Shown: in pieces, positions 50,673-59,538 of the stretch
Layout of the letters: each line of letters opens with the position of its first letter
Numbering within the stretch: position 1 is the stretch's first letter
Origin: Enterococcus sp.
GTDB taxonomy: Bacteria; Bacillota; Bacilli; Lactobacillales; Enterococcaceae
Length of the DNA stretch: 64,000 nt
NCBI RefSeq assembly: GCF_022711995.1
Contig: NZ_JALAHI010000116.1
Location: 1-64,000 of the forward strand
Reading direction: 5' to 3'
Program-made: the position numbers and the translations under genes
Notes under the pieces: model-generated
What the model saw: only the letters and a program-made list of their open reading frames with translations
The model's database searches: none
Told to the model about the DNA's origin: nothing

Positions 50673-52820
50673 TTAATGCACATGACTGATTTTCTTTAAT
50701 TGATTGATTTGTCGGGCAACATGCAAGATCAGCTGCTGCTGATTGGTAGTAAGTGTTCCTCCATAAAGATACGCTTCATAGCTCTCAGTCAGTTGGACAA
50801 AACTGCCATGAAAAATAGGATAAATAGCCTCCAATCGGCGGGCATACTCACTAAGCGGTTCCGAATCAGCGTGAAAAAGCACCTTTGTCATTTGTTTCAA
50901 TAAGAGAGGGTAGGCCGTCGCTAATGGTTCCGGGCGAAAACGACAAATCAACCAAATGCGTATCCGGAAAAAGTAACGGCGCAAAAGATACAGCAATCCC
51001 AACACGATCAAACAAGCAGCCCCTCGTAGAAAATAGCGGAGCCATTGCGTTGTTTCAGTGGTAGCCGGCTGCATCTCCGTTGATGAAACAGTGGAGCTGC
51101 TGGTGGTCGACGGGCTGGTCTCGCTGCTGCTGGCAGAAGTGAGGCTAGAACTGCTGGTTTCGGGTACTTCTTCTGAAGAGACCGTGGTTGTTGGCAATTC
51201 AGGACGATCAGGATTTTGAAAGTTCGGCGTTGGCTCAAAGGGTACCCAGCCAAAACCGGCAAAGTAGACTTCAGCCCAAGAGTGGGCGTTGCGGTTTCTC
51301 ACGGTAAATGTCGTCAAGCCATTTTCAGTTTGAGCATCTCCCGGCGAAAACCCTTTGACCCAGCGAGCTGGAATATCGAGTGTCCGTAATAACACCACCA
51401 TTGCGGAAGAAAAATTGTCGCAATAGCCAACTTTAGATTCAAACAAAAATTGATCGACATAGTCTTGTTCTTCTGCTGGATAGACGGCATCCGTCTTTGA
51501 ATAGCGGAATTCAATCGAATTTTTCAAGTGATTTTCAATGGCTGTGACTTGTTCGAAGACAGTATCTTGCTCTTCTGTGATCGAGCGGGCAAGTGCCGGA
51601 ATCCGTTCGGGAAGGTTCTCTGGCAATTGCGTATAATCAACGGGAGTATCTGGCTGTTGCAGCGGCAATGACTGCAATGCTTCAGCGGCGTATTCCGCTG
51701 GCTGCCAAGCCAGTGAGATTTCGATCTGTTGCTGCGGCTCCATTAAATCCACTCGCTGGACCGCATCATCAACGATAAATCCAGTGGCGCCTTCTTCAAT
51801 CGTAATTTCGCTGCTTCCGTAGGGTAGTGGCAAATAGTCCCCTTGATTGGCTAAATAAAGTTGGATGTTTGTCATTTCCAGATAGGGCTGCTGGTAACTG
51901 CTATCGGCGATCTTCAGGGAGTGTGGGTCTGTCCGCAGGTCTTCTTCCCGCTGCGTATTGATCCATCCCTTGCCAGAATAGAAATCTTTGCTTTCTACTC
52001 GCCAATAGTGGCGGGTCTCCTGCCGTGCGGTAAACAAGACCGTATCATCGTCTAGTAAGGGGCCGCCTAATTGTCGGTCATTCTCACTAAAGCCTGTTCG
52101 TGATCCACTAGGTGCACCGTATTCCTCGACAAAGCGATAAAATCCTATCTGATTGGCTTGCGTGCGGATTCCTGTAGTAGCAGCTACCAAGCGATCACGA
52201 ATCCCTGTTTTTGGCAACAAGCTCCCACCTACCAAGAGAAATGCGCATAGCAGTGTCAGACCTAACCAGAATCGCCATTCCCTAATTGTCTTTAGCTGTT
52301 GCGTTTTGATCAGGCTACAAAGAACTCCGCAAAAACAGACACCTAGCAAATGCCAGGTTAAATTGAAATCATTAAAAATCACGACAGTCAGCAAATAAAC
52401 GGCCATTCCTCCGTAGACGAGAGAAAAGCGCTGAAGATAAATCGAACACACGGCTAGCAAGAGAATACTGGTAACAATAATTGTTACCGCAACAATTTCA
52501 GTAATATAACCGACCCTGCCAGCTAGAATCTCGCTGACAGCTGTTAGCAGGTCGTCGAAATACCGGACAAACCAGGTGAAGGAGAAACTTTCTCCGTAAG
52601 GAAAAAAACGATAAAGAGTCACTAGCCAGCCGATGAAATAAAAGGGCAAGCTGTAGCGAATCCGCGGACTTACTATACTCACGAGGCAAACCAGCAATGC
52701 ATAGAGTAGTAGGGTGGGTTGATGCCCCAAGTGGTAGACGGCTAAAAACGGTAGTGCCGTCAAAAGGATGCCTAAATAAGTCAATGCTCCGATTACCGCT
52801 TTTTTGATCAAACGATTCAT
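50673..52820 (-). CDS. Membrane-anchored transglutaminase-like protein (TgpA/DUF3488 type)
   Basis: A 715-residue protein. Residues 1-200 hold six or more membrane segments, and residues about 220-540 are an extracellular transglutaminase-like domain with catalytic C467 in VGYCDNFSSAMVV, H513 in NAHSWAEVYF, and GWVPFEPTP with the following Asp/Glu region. A Ser/Thr-rich linker (about 555-600) leads to a further membrane segment and a C-terminal cytoplasmic DUF4129-like tail. Function unknown; protein cross-linking or proteolysis is possible. It is the last gene of a moxR-DUF58-transglutaminase operon and overlaps the DUF58 gene by four bases. Confidence 0.85.
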   Translation of the reverse strand: MNRLIKKAVIGALTYLGILLTALPFLAVYHLGHQPTLLLYALLVCLVSIVSPRIRYSLPFYFIGWLVTLYRFFPYGESFSFTWFVRYFDDLLTAVSEILAGRVGYITEIVAVTIIVTSILLLAVCSIYLQRFSLVYGGMAVYLLTVVIFNDFNLTWHLLGVCFCGVLCSLIKTQQLKTIREWRFWLGLTLLCAFLLVGGSLLPKTGIRDRLVAATTGIRTQANQIGFYRFVEEYGAPSGSRTGFSENDRQLGGPLLDDDTVLFTARQETRHYWRVESKDFYSGKGWINTQREEDLRTDPHSLKIADSSYQQPYLEMTNIQLYLANQGDYLPLPYGSSEITIEEGATGFIVDDAVQRVDLMEPQQQIEISLAWQPAEYAAEALQSLPLQQPDTPVDYTQLPENLPERIPALARSITEEQDTVFEQVTAIENHLKNSIEFRYSKTDAVYPAEEQDYVDQFLFESKVGYCDNFSSAMVVLLRTLDIPARWVKGFSPGDAQTENGLTTFTVRNRNAHSWAEVYFAGFGWVPFEPTPNFQNPDRPELPTTTVSSEEVPETSSSSLTSASSSETSPSTTSSSTVSSTEMQPATTETTQWLRYFLRGAACLIVLGLLYLLRRYFFRIRIWLICRFRPEPLATAYPLLLKQMTKVLFHADSEPLSEYARRLEAIYPIFHGSFVQLTESYEAYLYGGTLTTNQQQLILHVARQINQLKKISHVH

Positions 52821-53842
52821 CCAGACACCTCTTTTCTTGCCATTCGTTGAATCAAGTCTTGATAGGTATAAATTTGTAGTGTGTTGCCTCGCACCATGGT
52901 TTCTCTATAGGCTTCTAGTGCAGAGGAGATAACCGGTGCAAGGATAATCACATGATGGCCAGAAATTTTTGGTAGTTGTTGCGGCGTCGCGGTAAAGGGT
53001 TGAATCGCTGCGAAAGCACCAGCTTGAACCTGATAAGGAGAAGCGAGCTTTTCGCCGATCAGCACTGGTTGAAAAGTAATTTTTTTATACAAAAGATTGT
53101 GTAACGAAAAAAAGAGGGCCAATGTCTCTTCAAACAGTGCATGAGATTCACCCCAAAACAGCAAAGTCAACTCCTGCTGCTGCTCCGTTTCATGTTCCCG
53201 ATAGATCAGTTCTTGCTGTTTGCTGGACAGCTTCCAGTCAATATGCTTCAATGAATCTCCTTGCTGGTAATTGCGGTAATTGCGAATCGTGAAATTCGGC
53301 TCGCCGTAAGTATATTTTCGCACCTGTTTTTCAAAAAGCGTCAGTAATGAGATGACTTCGGGCTTATTTTCTGGCAATACAAGTAGCTCTTGTTGTAGTT
53401 GAAGGATCCGCTTTTTCTTGAAAATTCCCCAGAGATCATGACTTGTTAAGGTTACTGGTAGACCACTGTATACCCCGCGAGCGGTGGGGAGCCATAACAC
53501 CTCTAAGCGAAAGGATTCTCCCCGGTAAAAGGTGAGGGTCTGTTCCTGCTCTTGAAAGCGCAGCGTCAACTTAGGGATCGGCAATAGGGTTGGCCGATAG
53601 TTGAATACTTGCAGCGGCAAAGGCGTTTCTTGATTTCGTTGTGTTTGGATCGACTCTTCTAGTGTCACTTGGATTTTATTGAGGGAAGGCAATGTGAATA
53701 ACAGGTCAGCAAGTAGTAACAAGGTCAGAAAAAAGAAGAGGCTCCAGCCTGCTTCATTATTAAAAACAATGCAATAGCTTAGTAGAAGGAAATAAGTGGC
53801 AAAAAACAAACAAAATTTTCCAATCAAACGCGTTCGTCTCAT
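52817..53842 (-). CDS. DUF58 domain protein
   Basis: A 341-residue protein with two N-terminal membrane segments and the DUF58 domain. The hallmark YRNYQQGDSLKHIDWKLSSKQQELIYREHE appears near residue 190. DUF58 proteins act with MoxR ATPases, probably as von-Willebrand-A-like or chaperone partners. It is between the moxR gene and the transglutaminase gene on the same strand, with 2-base spacing to the first and a 4-base overlap with the second, so it is one coupled operon. Confidence 0.88.
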   Translation of the reverse strand: MRRTRLIGKFCLFFATYFLLLSYCIVFNNEAGWSLFFFLTLLLLADLLFTLPSLNKIQVTLEESIQTQRNQETPLPLQVFNYRPTLLPIPKLTLRFQEQEQTLTFYRGESFRLEVLWLPTARGVYSGLPVTLTSHDLWGIFKKKRILQLQQELLVLPENKPEVISLLTLFEKQVRKYTYGEPNFTIRNYRNYQQGDSLKHIDWKLSSKQQELIYREHETEQQQELTLLFWGESHALFEETLALFFSLHNLLYKKITFQPVLIGEKLASPYQVQAGAFAAIQPFTATPQQLPKISGHHVIILAPVISSALEAYRETMVRGNTLQIYTYQDLIQRMARKEVSG

Positions 53843-53844
53843 AA

Positions 53845-54783
53845 TCAGCGCCTCACTGGAACAGGAACTCGCTGAATCATCTGTTTCATGATTTCGGACA
53901 GGCTTTCTTGAGTGCCGGCGATTCCGCCTTTCAATAATAAGCGATGCCCAAAAACAGCTGGTAAGATTCGTTGCAAGTCTTGTGGTGTCACATACCTGCG
54001 ACCTTCTGTCAATGCCAGCGCTTTTGCCCCTTTTAAAAAAGCAATCCCACCACGAGGGCTGATGCCTAAATCAATGGCATTATGATTGCGGCTTGCTTGG
54101 ACCAATTGCAGCGCATAGCGGGCGACTTGGTCTTCTACCAACACTTGATCGACTCTTTGTTTCAGTAAGGTAACTTCTTGTGCGGTCAATATTGTTTGGA
54201 TTTGTTCCAGCGATTGCTGACGCTGACCAATCAGTAAAGACAGCTCATCTTGAAAAGCAGGGTAGCCAATATGCAAGCGAAACAAAAAGCGATCCAGTTG
54301 TGCTTCCGGTAATGGATAGGTTCCTTCATATTCGATTGGATTTTGAGTGGCCAAAACAAAAAAATGTGGACTTAGCGGATAGGTTTGATTATCGATGGTG
54401 ACATGGTTCTCCGACATGGCTTCCAATAAAGCCGCTTGCGTTCGAGGGGTGGTCCGATTGATTTCATCTGCAAGTAACACAGAAGTAAAGATGGGACCCG
54501 GTCGAAATTCAAATTGCTGGTTTTCCGGGTTGAAGATCGATACACCTAAGATGTCATTGGGCAACAGATCGGGGGTAAATTGAATGCGTTTATAGTCGCT
54601 TTGGATGGCTTTTGCCAACGATTTGACCAGCATCGTTTTTCCTACTCCCGGAATATCTTCAAATAAAACGTGTCCCCCTGCCAGCAAAGCCGCCACAGTG
54701 AGTTGGATCACGTCTCGTTTACCTAAAATCACCTTCTCAACTTCATTGATCAGGGCGTCGATTTTTTGTAATTCATCTGCCAT
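53845..54783 (-). CDS. MoxR-family AAA+ ATPase
   Basis: A 312-residue AAA+ ATPase. Walker A DIPGVGKTMLVKSLA near residue 43, Walker B LLADEINRTTPRTQAALLEAM near 105, sensor 1 FVLATQNPIEYEGTYPLPEAQ near 145, and the C-terminal lid. MoxR proteins are chaperones that help assemble or mature partner complexes; the partners here are the DUF58 and transglutaminase genes. ATG 54783 follows AAGGAGG. It is the first gene of that operon. Confidence 0.92.
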   Translation of the reverse strand: MADELQKIDALINEVEKVILGKRDVIQLTVAALLAGGHVLFEDIPGVGKTMLVKSLAKAIQSDYKRIQFTPDLLPNDILGVSIFNPENQQFEFRPGPIFTSVLLADEINRTTPRTQAALLEAMSENHVTIDNQTYPLSPHFFVLATQNPIEYEGTYPLPEAQLDRFLFRLHIGYPAFQDELSLLIGQRQQSLEQIQTILTAQEVTLLKQRVDQVLVEDQVARYALQLVQASRNHNAIDLGISPRGGIAFLKGAKALALTEGRRYVTPQDLQRILPAVFGHRLLLKGGIAGTQESLSEIMKQMIQRVPVPVRR

Positions 54784-54841
54784 TTTTCAACCTCCTTGAG
54801 CCTTTTCTTTTATTGTATCGGTTTTTATTTGCAATCGCAAT

Positions 54842-56698
54842 TTATTGACGGCGACTTCCAGCTTCAGGAAGAAAACGAGTCAAGCAATGGGCAGCTATCT
54901 GATCTGCTTGTCGCAAATTCCAAGCGTTTGTTCCTGGTTGCGCTGTGGCGGCGGTTAGCCAGTGAATGCCTTCTGTCGGAATGCCAAAACAGTAAAGCCC
55001 TTCTTGGACTTGATCGTTTGGATCAAGCAATTGACCTGTGGTCGGATCGACGGCAATGGCTCCTGTGTAAAAAGGGGGTTCCTCAGGAATGTATAACTTA
55101 TGAGGATGGGCAATGCCATCAGCGAGTAATTGCCGTAACAATGGATTAGCGGTACGACGAATATCTGTCGATTGAATCCGAGCCTCCAATACCTGCTCGG
55201 CGGAATATCGTTGTTGGGGATAGTTTGTTGAATAGGCCACGAAGGTGTCGCTTTCTTCAAGGGTCATTTTTGGACCAAGTATCGTGACGATATCTGCTTC
55301 GATCAGTGCGATCAATTCTCGAATGCGCTGAAGTGGGGGACCAATCGATAAAAAGGCGTTCAAAGGAACGAATGACTGCCAGAATGTTTCTTTCAATGCT
55401 TTTGGCGAAAACAATTGATGATCAAGCATAAAGCGCAAGGGATCTCGCAAATCTTTTAATAGTTCAAACATACTGCTGATGGGGCTAGTTAAATTTCCTT
55501 TGGCCGCTTCTGTGACATCCCAAGTAAGATAGGTTAACAGAAAGTCGCGCAGCGATTGGCCCTCTTTTCTTTCGTAAGGATCTAAGATATAGCGCCAGTC
55601 TAACCAATTTTGGCGAGGGATTTGGAAGTCTATCAAAACATCGGTGGCTCCATTTTGGCGGACAAACTGTTCAGTAAAAGCCGCTTGAAAAGCCGCTTGA
55701 TCACCTTCAGACTCTTGAGACAGCCAGCGTTGATAATACACAAGTTCCATTTCTTTTTGCAAATAAAAGAAAAACTCAGTGGACTGATCTGGCCCTTGTA
55801 CTTGCCAAGAGCGGAGTCGTTCCGTTGTCAAGAAGCGGGGCGTAATCTGTTCTGTTGGCTGCTTCTGATTGGCTCCTCGTGCATGGTAGGGCACACCTCT
55901 TCCTGAGCCGGCAATGATTAGGGGTTCATTGCCCGAAGGAATGTAGCGAAGGTGATCAGAACCAATAAAGACACCGCCGCGATCTGTGGTCAAACGGGTG
56001 ACATAATCAAAGAAGGTCAATCCTAGACCTCGCAGAATGACAGGTTCTCCGCCTTTAACTTTATGGAAATCGACATCCGCGGCATTCTGAGGCGGAGAGT
56101 ACAAAAAGCCTTTCTGGCGAGCAAATTCGTTTAATCGATTTTCTTCTTCTGTAGGCAAGACTTGATGATGCCCGACTGCCAGAATCACTCGGTCCAATTG
56201 GAAAGAATGACTGTCTGTTTCAAGTAAATAGCAGGATTGTTTCAGTTTCAGGCCAATGGCGTTTTCTTGCAAGTATGTCAATGTGATGAATGGGGGCAGA
56301 GTTTCAATCAATTGCTGATAAAACCATTTCTGATACAGCCCGTATAATGCCCGAGAACAATGACCGTCAGGATCTAAGTTGTCAATTTCTAGTACCAGTG
56401 AGGGCTGATTTTTTTTAGCAAAATTCCTACCGTCTTTTTTTGCCCACTCGTACAGGCTGGGACCGGGATTGATTGGGCCGCCAGTTCCTAACGTTTCGTC
56501 AGTAAAGAGGGTGACTTGACTGGTTACAGAATTGAGTAATAAACTTTGCGGTTGATTCGTTTGCCAAATCGCCCCTCCTGGTGGATAGGGATCAATCAAT
56601 GTAAGGGATAGGGACTGCTGGTTGACACTGGCTTGAGCAATCAACCTTTCACATAGTGACAATCCACGTGGTCCGGCACCGATGACAGCGATGTTCAT
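54842..56698 (-). CDS. FAD/NAD(P)-binding protein
   Basis: A 618-residue flavoprotein-like protein with the N-terminal dinucleotide-binding motif IAVIGAGPRGLSLCERL and a second nucleotide-binding region (VILAVGHHQVLP near residue 175). The PGGAIWQTNQPQSLLLNSV stretch fits the FAD-NAD(P)-binding family with HI0933/lysine-N-oxygenase-like folds. Substrate unknown. In-frame ATGs at 56704 and 56698 are possible; 56698 has eight-base spacing from AGGAGG and is preferred. It stands alone, between the MoxR operon and a VOC gene. Confidence 0.8.
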   Translation of the reverse strand: MNIAVIGAGPRGLSLCERLIAQASVNQQSLSLTLIDPYPPGGAIWQTNQPQSLLLNSVTSQVTLFTDETLGTGGPINPGPSLYEWAKKDGRNFAKKNQPSLVLEIDNLDPDGHCSRALYGLYQKWFYQQLIETLPPFITLTYLQENAIGLKLKQSCYLLETDSHSFQLDRVILAVGHHQVLPTEEENRLNEFARQKGFLYSPPQNAADVDFHKVKGGEPVILRGLGLTFFDYVTRLTTDRGGVFIGSDHLRYIPSGNEPLIIAGSGRGVPYHARGANQKQPTEQITPRFLTTERLRSWQVQGPDQSTEFFFYLQKEMELVYYQRWLSQESEGDQAAFQAAFTEQFVRQNGATDVLIDFQIPRQNWLDWRYILDPYERKEGQSLRDFLLTYLTWDVTEAAKGNLTSPISSMFELLKDLRDPLRFMLDHQLFSPKALKETFWQSFVPLNAFLSIGPPLQRIRELIALIEADIVTILGPKMTLEESDTFVAYSTNYPQQRYSAEQVLEARIQSTDIRRTANPLLRQLLADGIAHPHKLYIPEEPPFYTGAIAVDPTTGQLLDPNDQVQEGLYCFGIPTEGIHWLTAATAQPGTNAWNLRQADQIAAHCLTRFLPEAGSRRQ

Positions 56699-56984
56699 TT
56701 TCATTCCTCCTTCGCAAACGGGAGAATTTTTTTTTGATCAATGACTTATTTTCTTTCACTTTAGAGAAATTTTAGCGGAACTGCAACTATTGCGACTGCT
56801 TTTAGAAAAACCATTCAAGTAATGGCTAAAAATAAGAGGAAAGAAGAAAGCGGATTGCTCTGTGATAGGAATAAAATTGCTGGAAAGCGGAAACTTCGAT
56901 ACAATGAAGAAGAGAAGAATCGGGAATGATCAAAAGACAAATACAGTCGATTCTTTTCAGACTAAAAGCGAAAAGAGGGATACG

Positions 56985-57365
56985 ATGTTTGTAGAACACA
57001 TTGCCATTTGGGTTCGTGATTTAGAAAAAATGGCCGAATTTTATGAAACCTATTTTGGTGCCCAACGTTCTGAAAAATACCACAATACCAAGACTGGCTT
57101 TCAATCTTATTTTTTGCGTTTTGACTCCGGCAGTCGGATCGAATTAACGACAAAACAGCATCTTCACCCTGGCGGAACCGACACATTGGGCTACACGCAC
57201 TTAGCGATGGCGCTGAAAAGCCAAGCAGAAGTCGATGCCTATGCCCAACGGTTTGTTGCAGATGGCTTTCCTTTACTGAGTGGTCCCAGAACCACAGGGG
57301 ATGGCTACTATGAAGCGGTAATCCAAGACCCTGAAGGAAATCTGATCGAAATTACGGTAGCCTAA
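56985..57365 (+). CDS. VOC-family (glyoxalase/bleomycin-resistance-like) protein
   Basis: A 126-residue protein made of one vicinal-oxygen-chelate module: FVEHIAIWVRDLEKMAEFYETYFG at the start, TLGYTHLAMAL in the middle and VIQDPEGNLIEITV at the end. Metal-binding H5, H75-type and E near 122 positions are compatible with a metalloenzyme; the substrate is unknown. An upstream in-frame ATG at 56862 would add a 41-residue charged leader without family support, so ATG 56985 after GAGGG is preferred. It is monocistronic, with a terminator after it. Confidence 0.8.
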   Translation: MFVEHIAIWVRDLEKMAEFYETYFGAQRSEKYHNTKTGFQSYFLRFDSGSRIELTTKQHLHPGGTDTLGYTHLAMALKSQAEVDAYAQRFVADGFPLLSGPRTTGDGYYEAVIQDPEGNLIEITVA

Positions 57366-57438
57366 CAAAAAACGAACGTTCTCTTTGCATTTGACGTACA
57401 TAGACGCTTGAATGAAAGACTCACGTTCGTTTTTTTGC
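57364..57438. terminator. Bidirectional terminator between the VOC and ROK genes
   Basis: AAAAAACGAACGT (57367-57379) pairs with ACGTTCGTTTTTT (57423-57435), with a 43-base internal region. Confidence 0.75.
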
Positions 57439-57464
57439 CAACCTTATTGAACAACAGTGAGGGG

Positions 57465-58460
57465 TTAGCAGGATAAATCATAAGGGGTGTTGCGGAAAAG
57501 CAGCCAGTGAAGTCCGAAGATCATCGCTTGATCGAAGTCTTGCACAAAGGTATAGATAGGTTGATTAGGCTGCTTGGCAATCAATGGATCTTGGGTGATG
57601 GCCGCTAACAAGTCCTCTTCAATGGCTGCTGTACTGGCGAAAATAAACCGGTCCGGTGCTAAGGCAGCATTGTAAAAAGGGACTAATGCAGCTAGACGAG
57701 CAATTAATTCCTGGATACTCTTCGGTGCGCCTTGATCGAGAAAGCCTGGCAAGTATTTTGCTTCTCCAGCCAGGGCGTTTTTTCCTTCCAAAAGCCAAGC
57801 GTTGAAAATCAACGTGATCCCCGGCATGCTATTTTCAGGGTTATAGATCCCTACGATGTTTTCTGACAAGGAAATTTGTTTAGCGATACAGTGGCCCACA
57901 GTCAGCAGGTGGGCGTCGTTTTGATACACGCAAGGCAGAGAAGTAACTTCTTTAAATAGCTGGTCAAGATTCCAGCCATCAAATTTTTCATACCAACTGG
58001 AGGTCACCACACCTTGACTGATTTTCCCTGGTAACAGCACAGCGATTTGCTGCGCTTCGGGGAAGGCTTCGATGGATTGGCGAACCAGGATTTGAAAGGC
58101 AGCGGGTGTGATTTCAGTGAATGCCTGTTGCTGAGTGGCTAAGACTGTTCCTTTTAAATCAATGAGATAGCTTTTTAACACCAACTTGCGGTCAACTTCT
58201 ACCAATGCCAATAAGAGTGATTTGGCGTATTGATAATTAAAGCGATATTCGATCGCCGGCCGGCCGATTTCTCTTTGAATGAGCTCGCCCTTGGTCACGC
58301 TGCCTTCTGCAACAAGTTCCTTTAATAAAGAATTGATCGTTACCATGCTGATGCCGGTATCTTTCACTAGGTCGGATGCAAAAGAGGATCCTTTCTTGAA
58401 TAACTCTTTTAAAACGACTTGAATATTCTGTTGCCGAATCAAGTTTTTGTTGGCAGACAT
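57465..58460 (-). CDS. ROK-family transcriptional regulator, degenerate kinase domain
   Basis: A 331-residue regulator. Residues 1-70 are a winged helix-turn-helix (LFKKGSSFASDLVKDTGISMVTINSLLKEL). The rest is a ROK-type sugar-binding domain (residues about 85-331) in which the usual ATP-binding DxGxT and the zinc-site CxCGxxGCxE motifs are absent. It therefore resembles a repressor of NagC/XylR type that has lost parts of the ROK signature. The start codon is followed upstream by TTAATTAAGT repeats that also occur before the HAD gene, which suggests it controls both directions. It neighbours mannoside-processing genes. Confidence 0.75.
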   Translation of the reverse strand: MSANKNLIRQQNIQVVLKELFKKGSSFASDLVKDTGISMVTINSLLKELVAEGSVTKGELIQREIGRPAIEYRFNYQYAKSLLLALVEVDRKLVLKSYLIDLKGTVLATQQQAFTEITPAAFQILVRQSIEAFPEAQQIAVLLPGKISQGVVTSSWYEKFDGWNLDQLFKEVTSLPCVYQNDAHLLTVGHCIAKQISLSENIVGIYNPENSMPGITLIFNAWLLEGKNALAGEAKYLPGFLDQGAPKSIQELIARLAALVPFYNAALAPDRFIFASTAAIEEDLLAAITQDPLIAKQPNQPIYTFVQDFDQAMIFGLHWLLFRNTPYDLSC

Positions 58461-58483
58461 TAGGTTGCCTCCTTTAATGAATC

Positions 58484-58591
58484 TAGTTAATTAAGTATAG
58501 CGACGAAGGAAGGGAATGTAAAGAAAGTTCGGATAGTGATTGACGGTTTTTAGTTAAATAAGTATACTTAATTAATAAAGTTAATTAAATA
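58484..58591. promoter_or_regulatory. Repeated operator-like boxes between the ROK and HAD genes
   Basis: Three copies of an AGTTAATTAAGTATA-like box: TAGTTAATTAAGTATAG at 58484-58500, TAGTTAAATAAGTATACT at 58551-58568, and AGTTAATTAAATAG at 58579-58592. The middle copy merges with TAAGTATACTTA, a 12-bp palindrome over the -10 box. They are probable binding sites of the ROK regulator and lie where they would control both genes. Confidence 0.5.
58540..58568 (+). promoter_or_regulatory. Promoter of the HAD phosphatase gene
   Basis: TTGACG at 58540-58545, a 17-base spacer and TATACT at 58563-58568. The -10 box lies within the putative ROK operator, so repression would be direct. Confidence 0.7.
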
Positions 58592-58622
58592 GAAAAGCGG
58601 ATAGAGAAGGATGTGGCATAAG

Positions 58623-59432
58623 ATGATCAAACTGATCATTACAGATTTGGACGGAACCTTTTTAAACAGTCATGGAGATTTTGATCGGCAGCACTTCAAA
58701 AAAGTCAGTCAGTTGCTGGAACAAAAAGGCATTGCATTTGCTGCTTGTACAGGCAAGCAATGTGAGCGTGTCGAAGAGCTTTTTGGTGAGGAAGCAGCGA
58801 AAATTTGGATATTAGGGGATAGTGCAACACGAATCAAGCATCAGGGAGAGTATGTGTTTGAATCTTTACTTCCCAACGCATTGGGTCAGCGGCTGATCCA
58901 ACAATTGGAACAGGTAGCAGATGACCATGTGATCATTGCTTGTACACCAACTGCTGCTTATATCAAGGAGACAACAAACCAAGAGAATGCCAAGAAGGTT
59001 CGCGGTTCTTATCGCGTGGTCAAGACCGTTGCTAGCTATCAGGAGTTTCAAGAAGATTTTGTAAAAGTAACCGTCTATGATCCGAAACTGCGCTGTTTTG
59101 ATACCGTCAAGCACTTAGATTCTTTTGCTGAGGAATCTTATATCGTGGCTTCGGAAGCGGCGTGGATCGATATCACCAATCAAGGAGTTCATAAAGGAAC
59201 GACAGTAGCCAAGCTGCAAGAACAGCTGGCAGTCAGCAAAGAAGAGACGATGGTCTTTGGGGATGGCTTGAATGATAGTGAATTAATGGCGGCTGGTACG
59301 TATAGCTTTGCCATGAAAAATGCTTTTGAAGAAATCAAAGAAGCTGCCGCTTTTGTGACCCGCTCAAACGATGAAGACGGCGTGCTGCGAACCATTGAAC
59401 TGCTGTTGGCATTACAGGAATCCAATCATTAA
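58623..59432 (+). CDS. HAD-superfamily hydrolase (Cof type, subfamily IIB)
   Basis: A 269-residue phosphatase. HAD motif 1 LIITDLDGTFLNS (D8 nucleophile, D10), motif 2 near ACTGKQ, motif 3 Lys region, and motif 4 MVFGDGLNDSELMAAG near 215. The C2 cap gives the Cof/YidA pattern of sugar-phosphate phosphatases. An ATG at 58611 directly abuts AGAAGG, so ATG 58623, matching the family N-terminus, is preferred although its spacing is long. It is divergent from the ROK regulator and could dephosphorylate a mannose-derived sugar phosphate. Confidence 0.85.
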   Translation: MIKLIITDLDGTFLNSHGDFDRQHFKKVSQLLEQKGIAFAACTGKQCERVEELFGEEAAKIWILGDSATRIKHQGEYVFESLLPNALGQRLIQQLEQVADDHVIIACTPTAAYIKETTNQENAKKVRGSYRVVKTVASYQEFQEDFVKVTVYDPKLRCFDTVKHLDSFAEESYIVASEAAWIDITNQGVHKGTTVAKLQEQLAVSKEETMVFGDGLNDSELMAAGTYSFAMKNAFEEIKEAAAFVTRSNDEDGVLRTIELLLALQESNH

Positions 59433-59466
59433 GCCGATCCTCCACACTTGCGAGAATAGAAAAAGC

Positions 59467-59524
59467 AAAAGGGACACAACCACAGGTTTCCTCTTTGAGG
59501 CCTGTCGTTGTGTCCCTTCGTTTT
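59467..59524. terminator. Bidirectional terminator between the HAD and GH92 genes
   Basis: AAGGGACACAAC (59469-59480) pairs with GTTGTGTCCCTT (59507-59518), with inner CAGG/CCTG and CCTC/GAGG stems. T-rich tails on both sides. Confidence 0.8.
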
Positions 59525-59538
59525 AGATTGGCTGTTGT

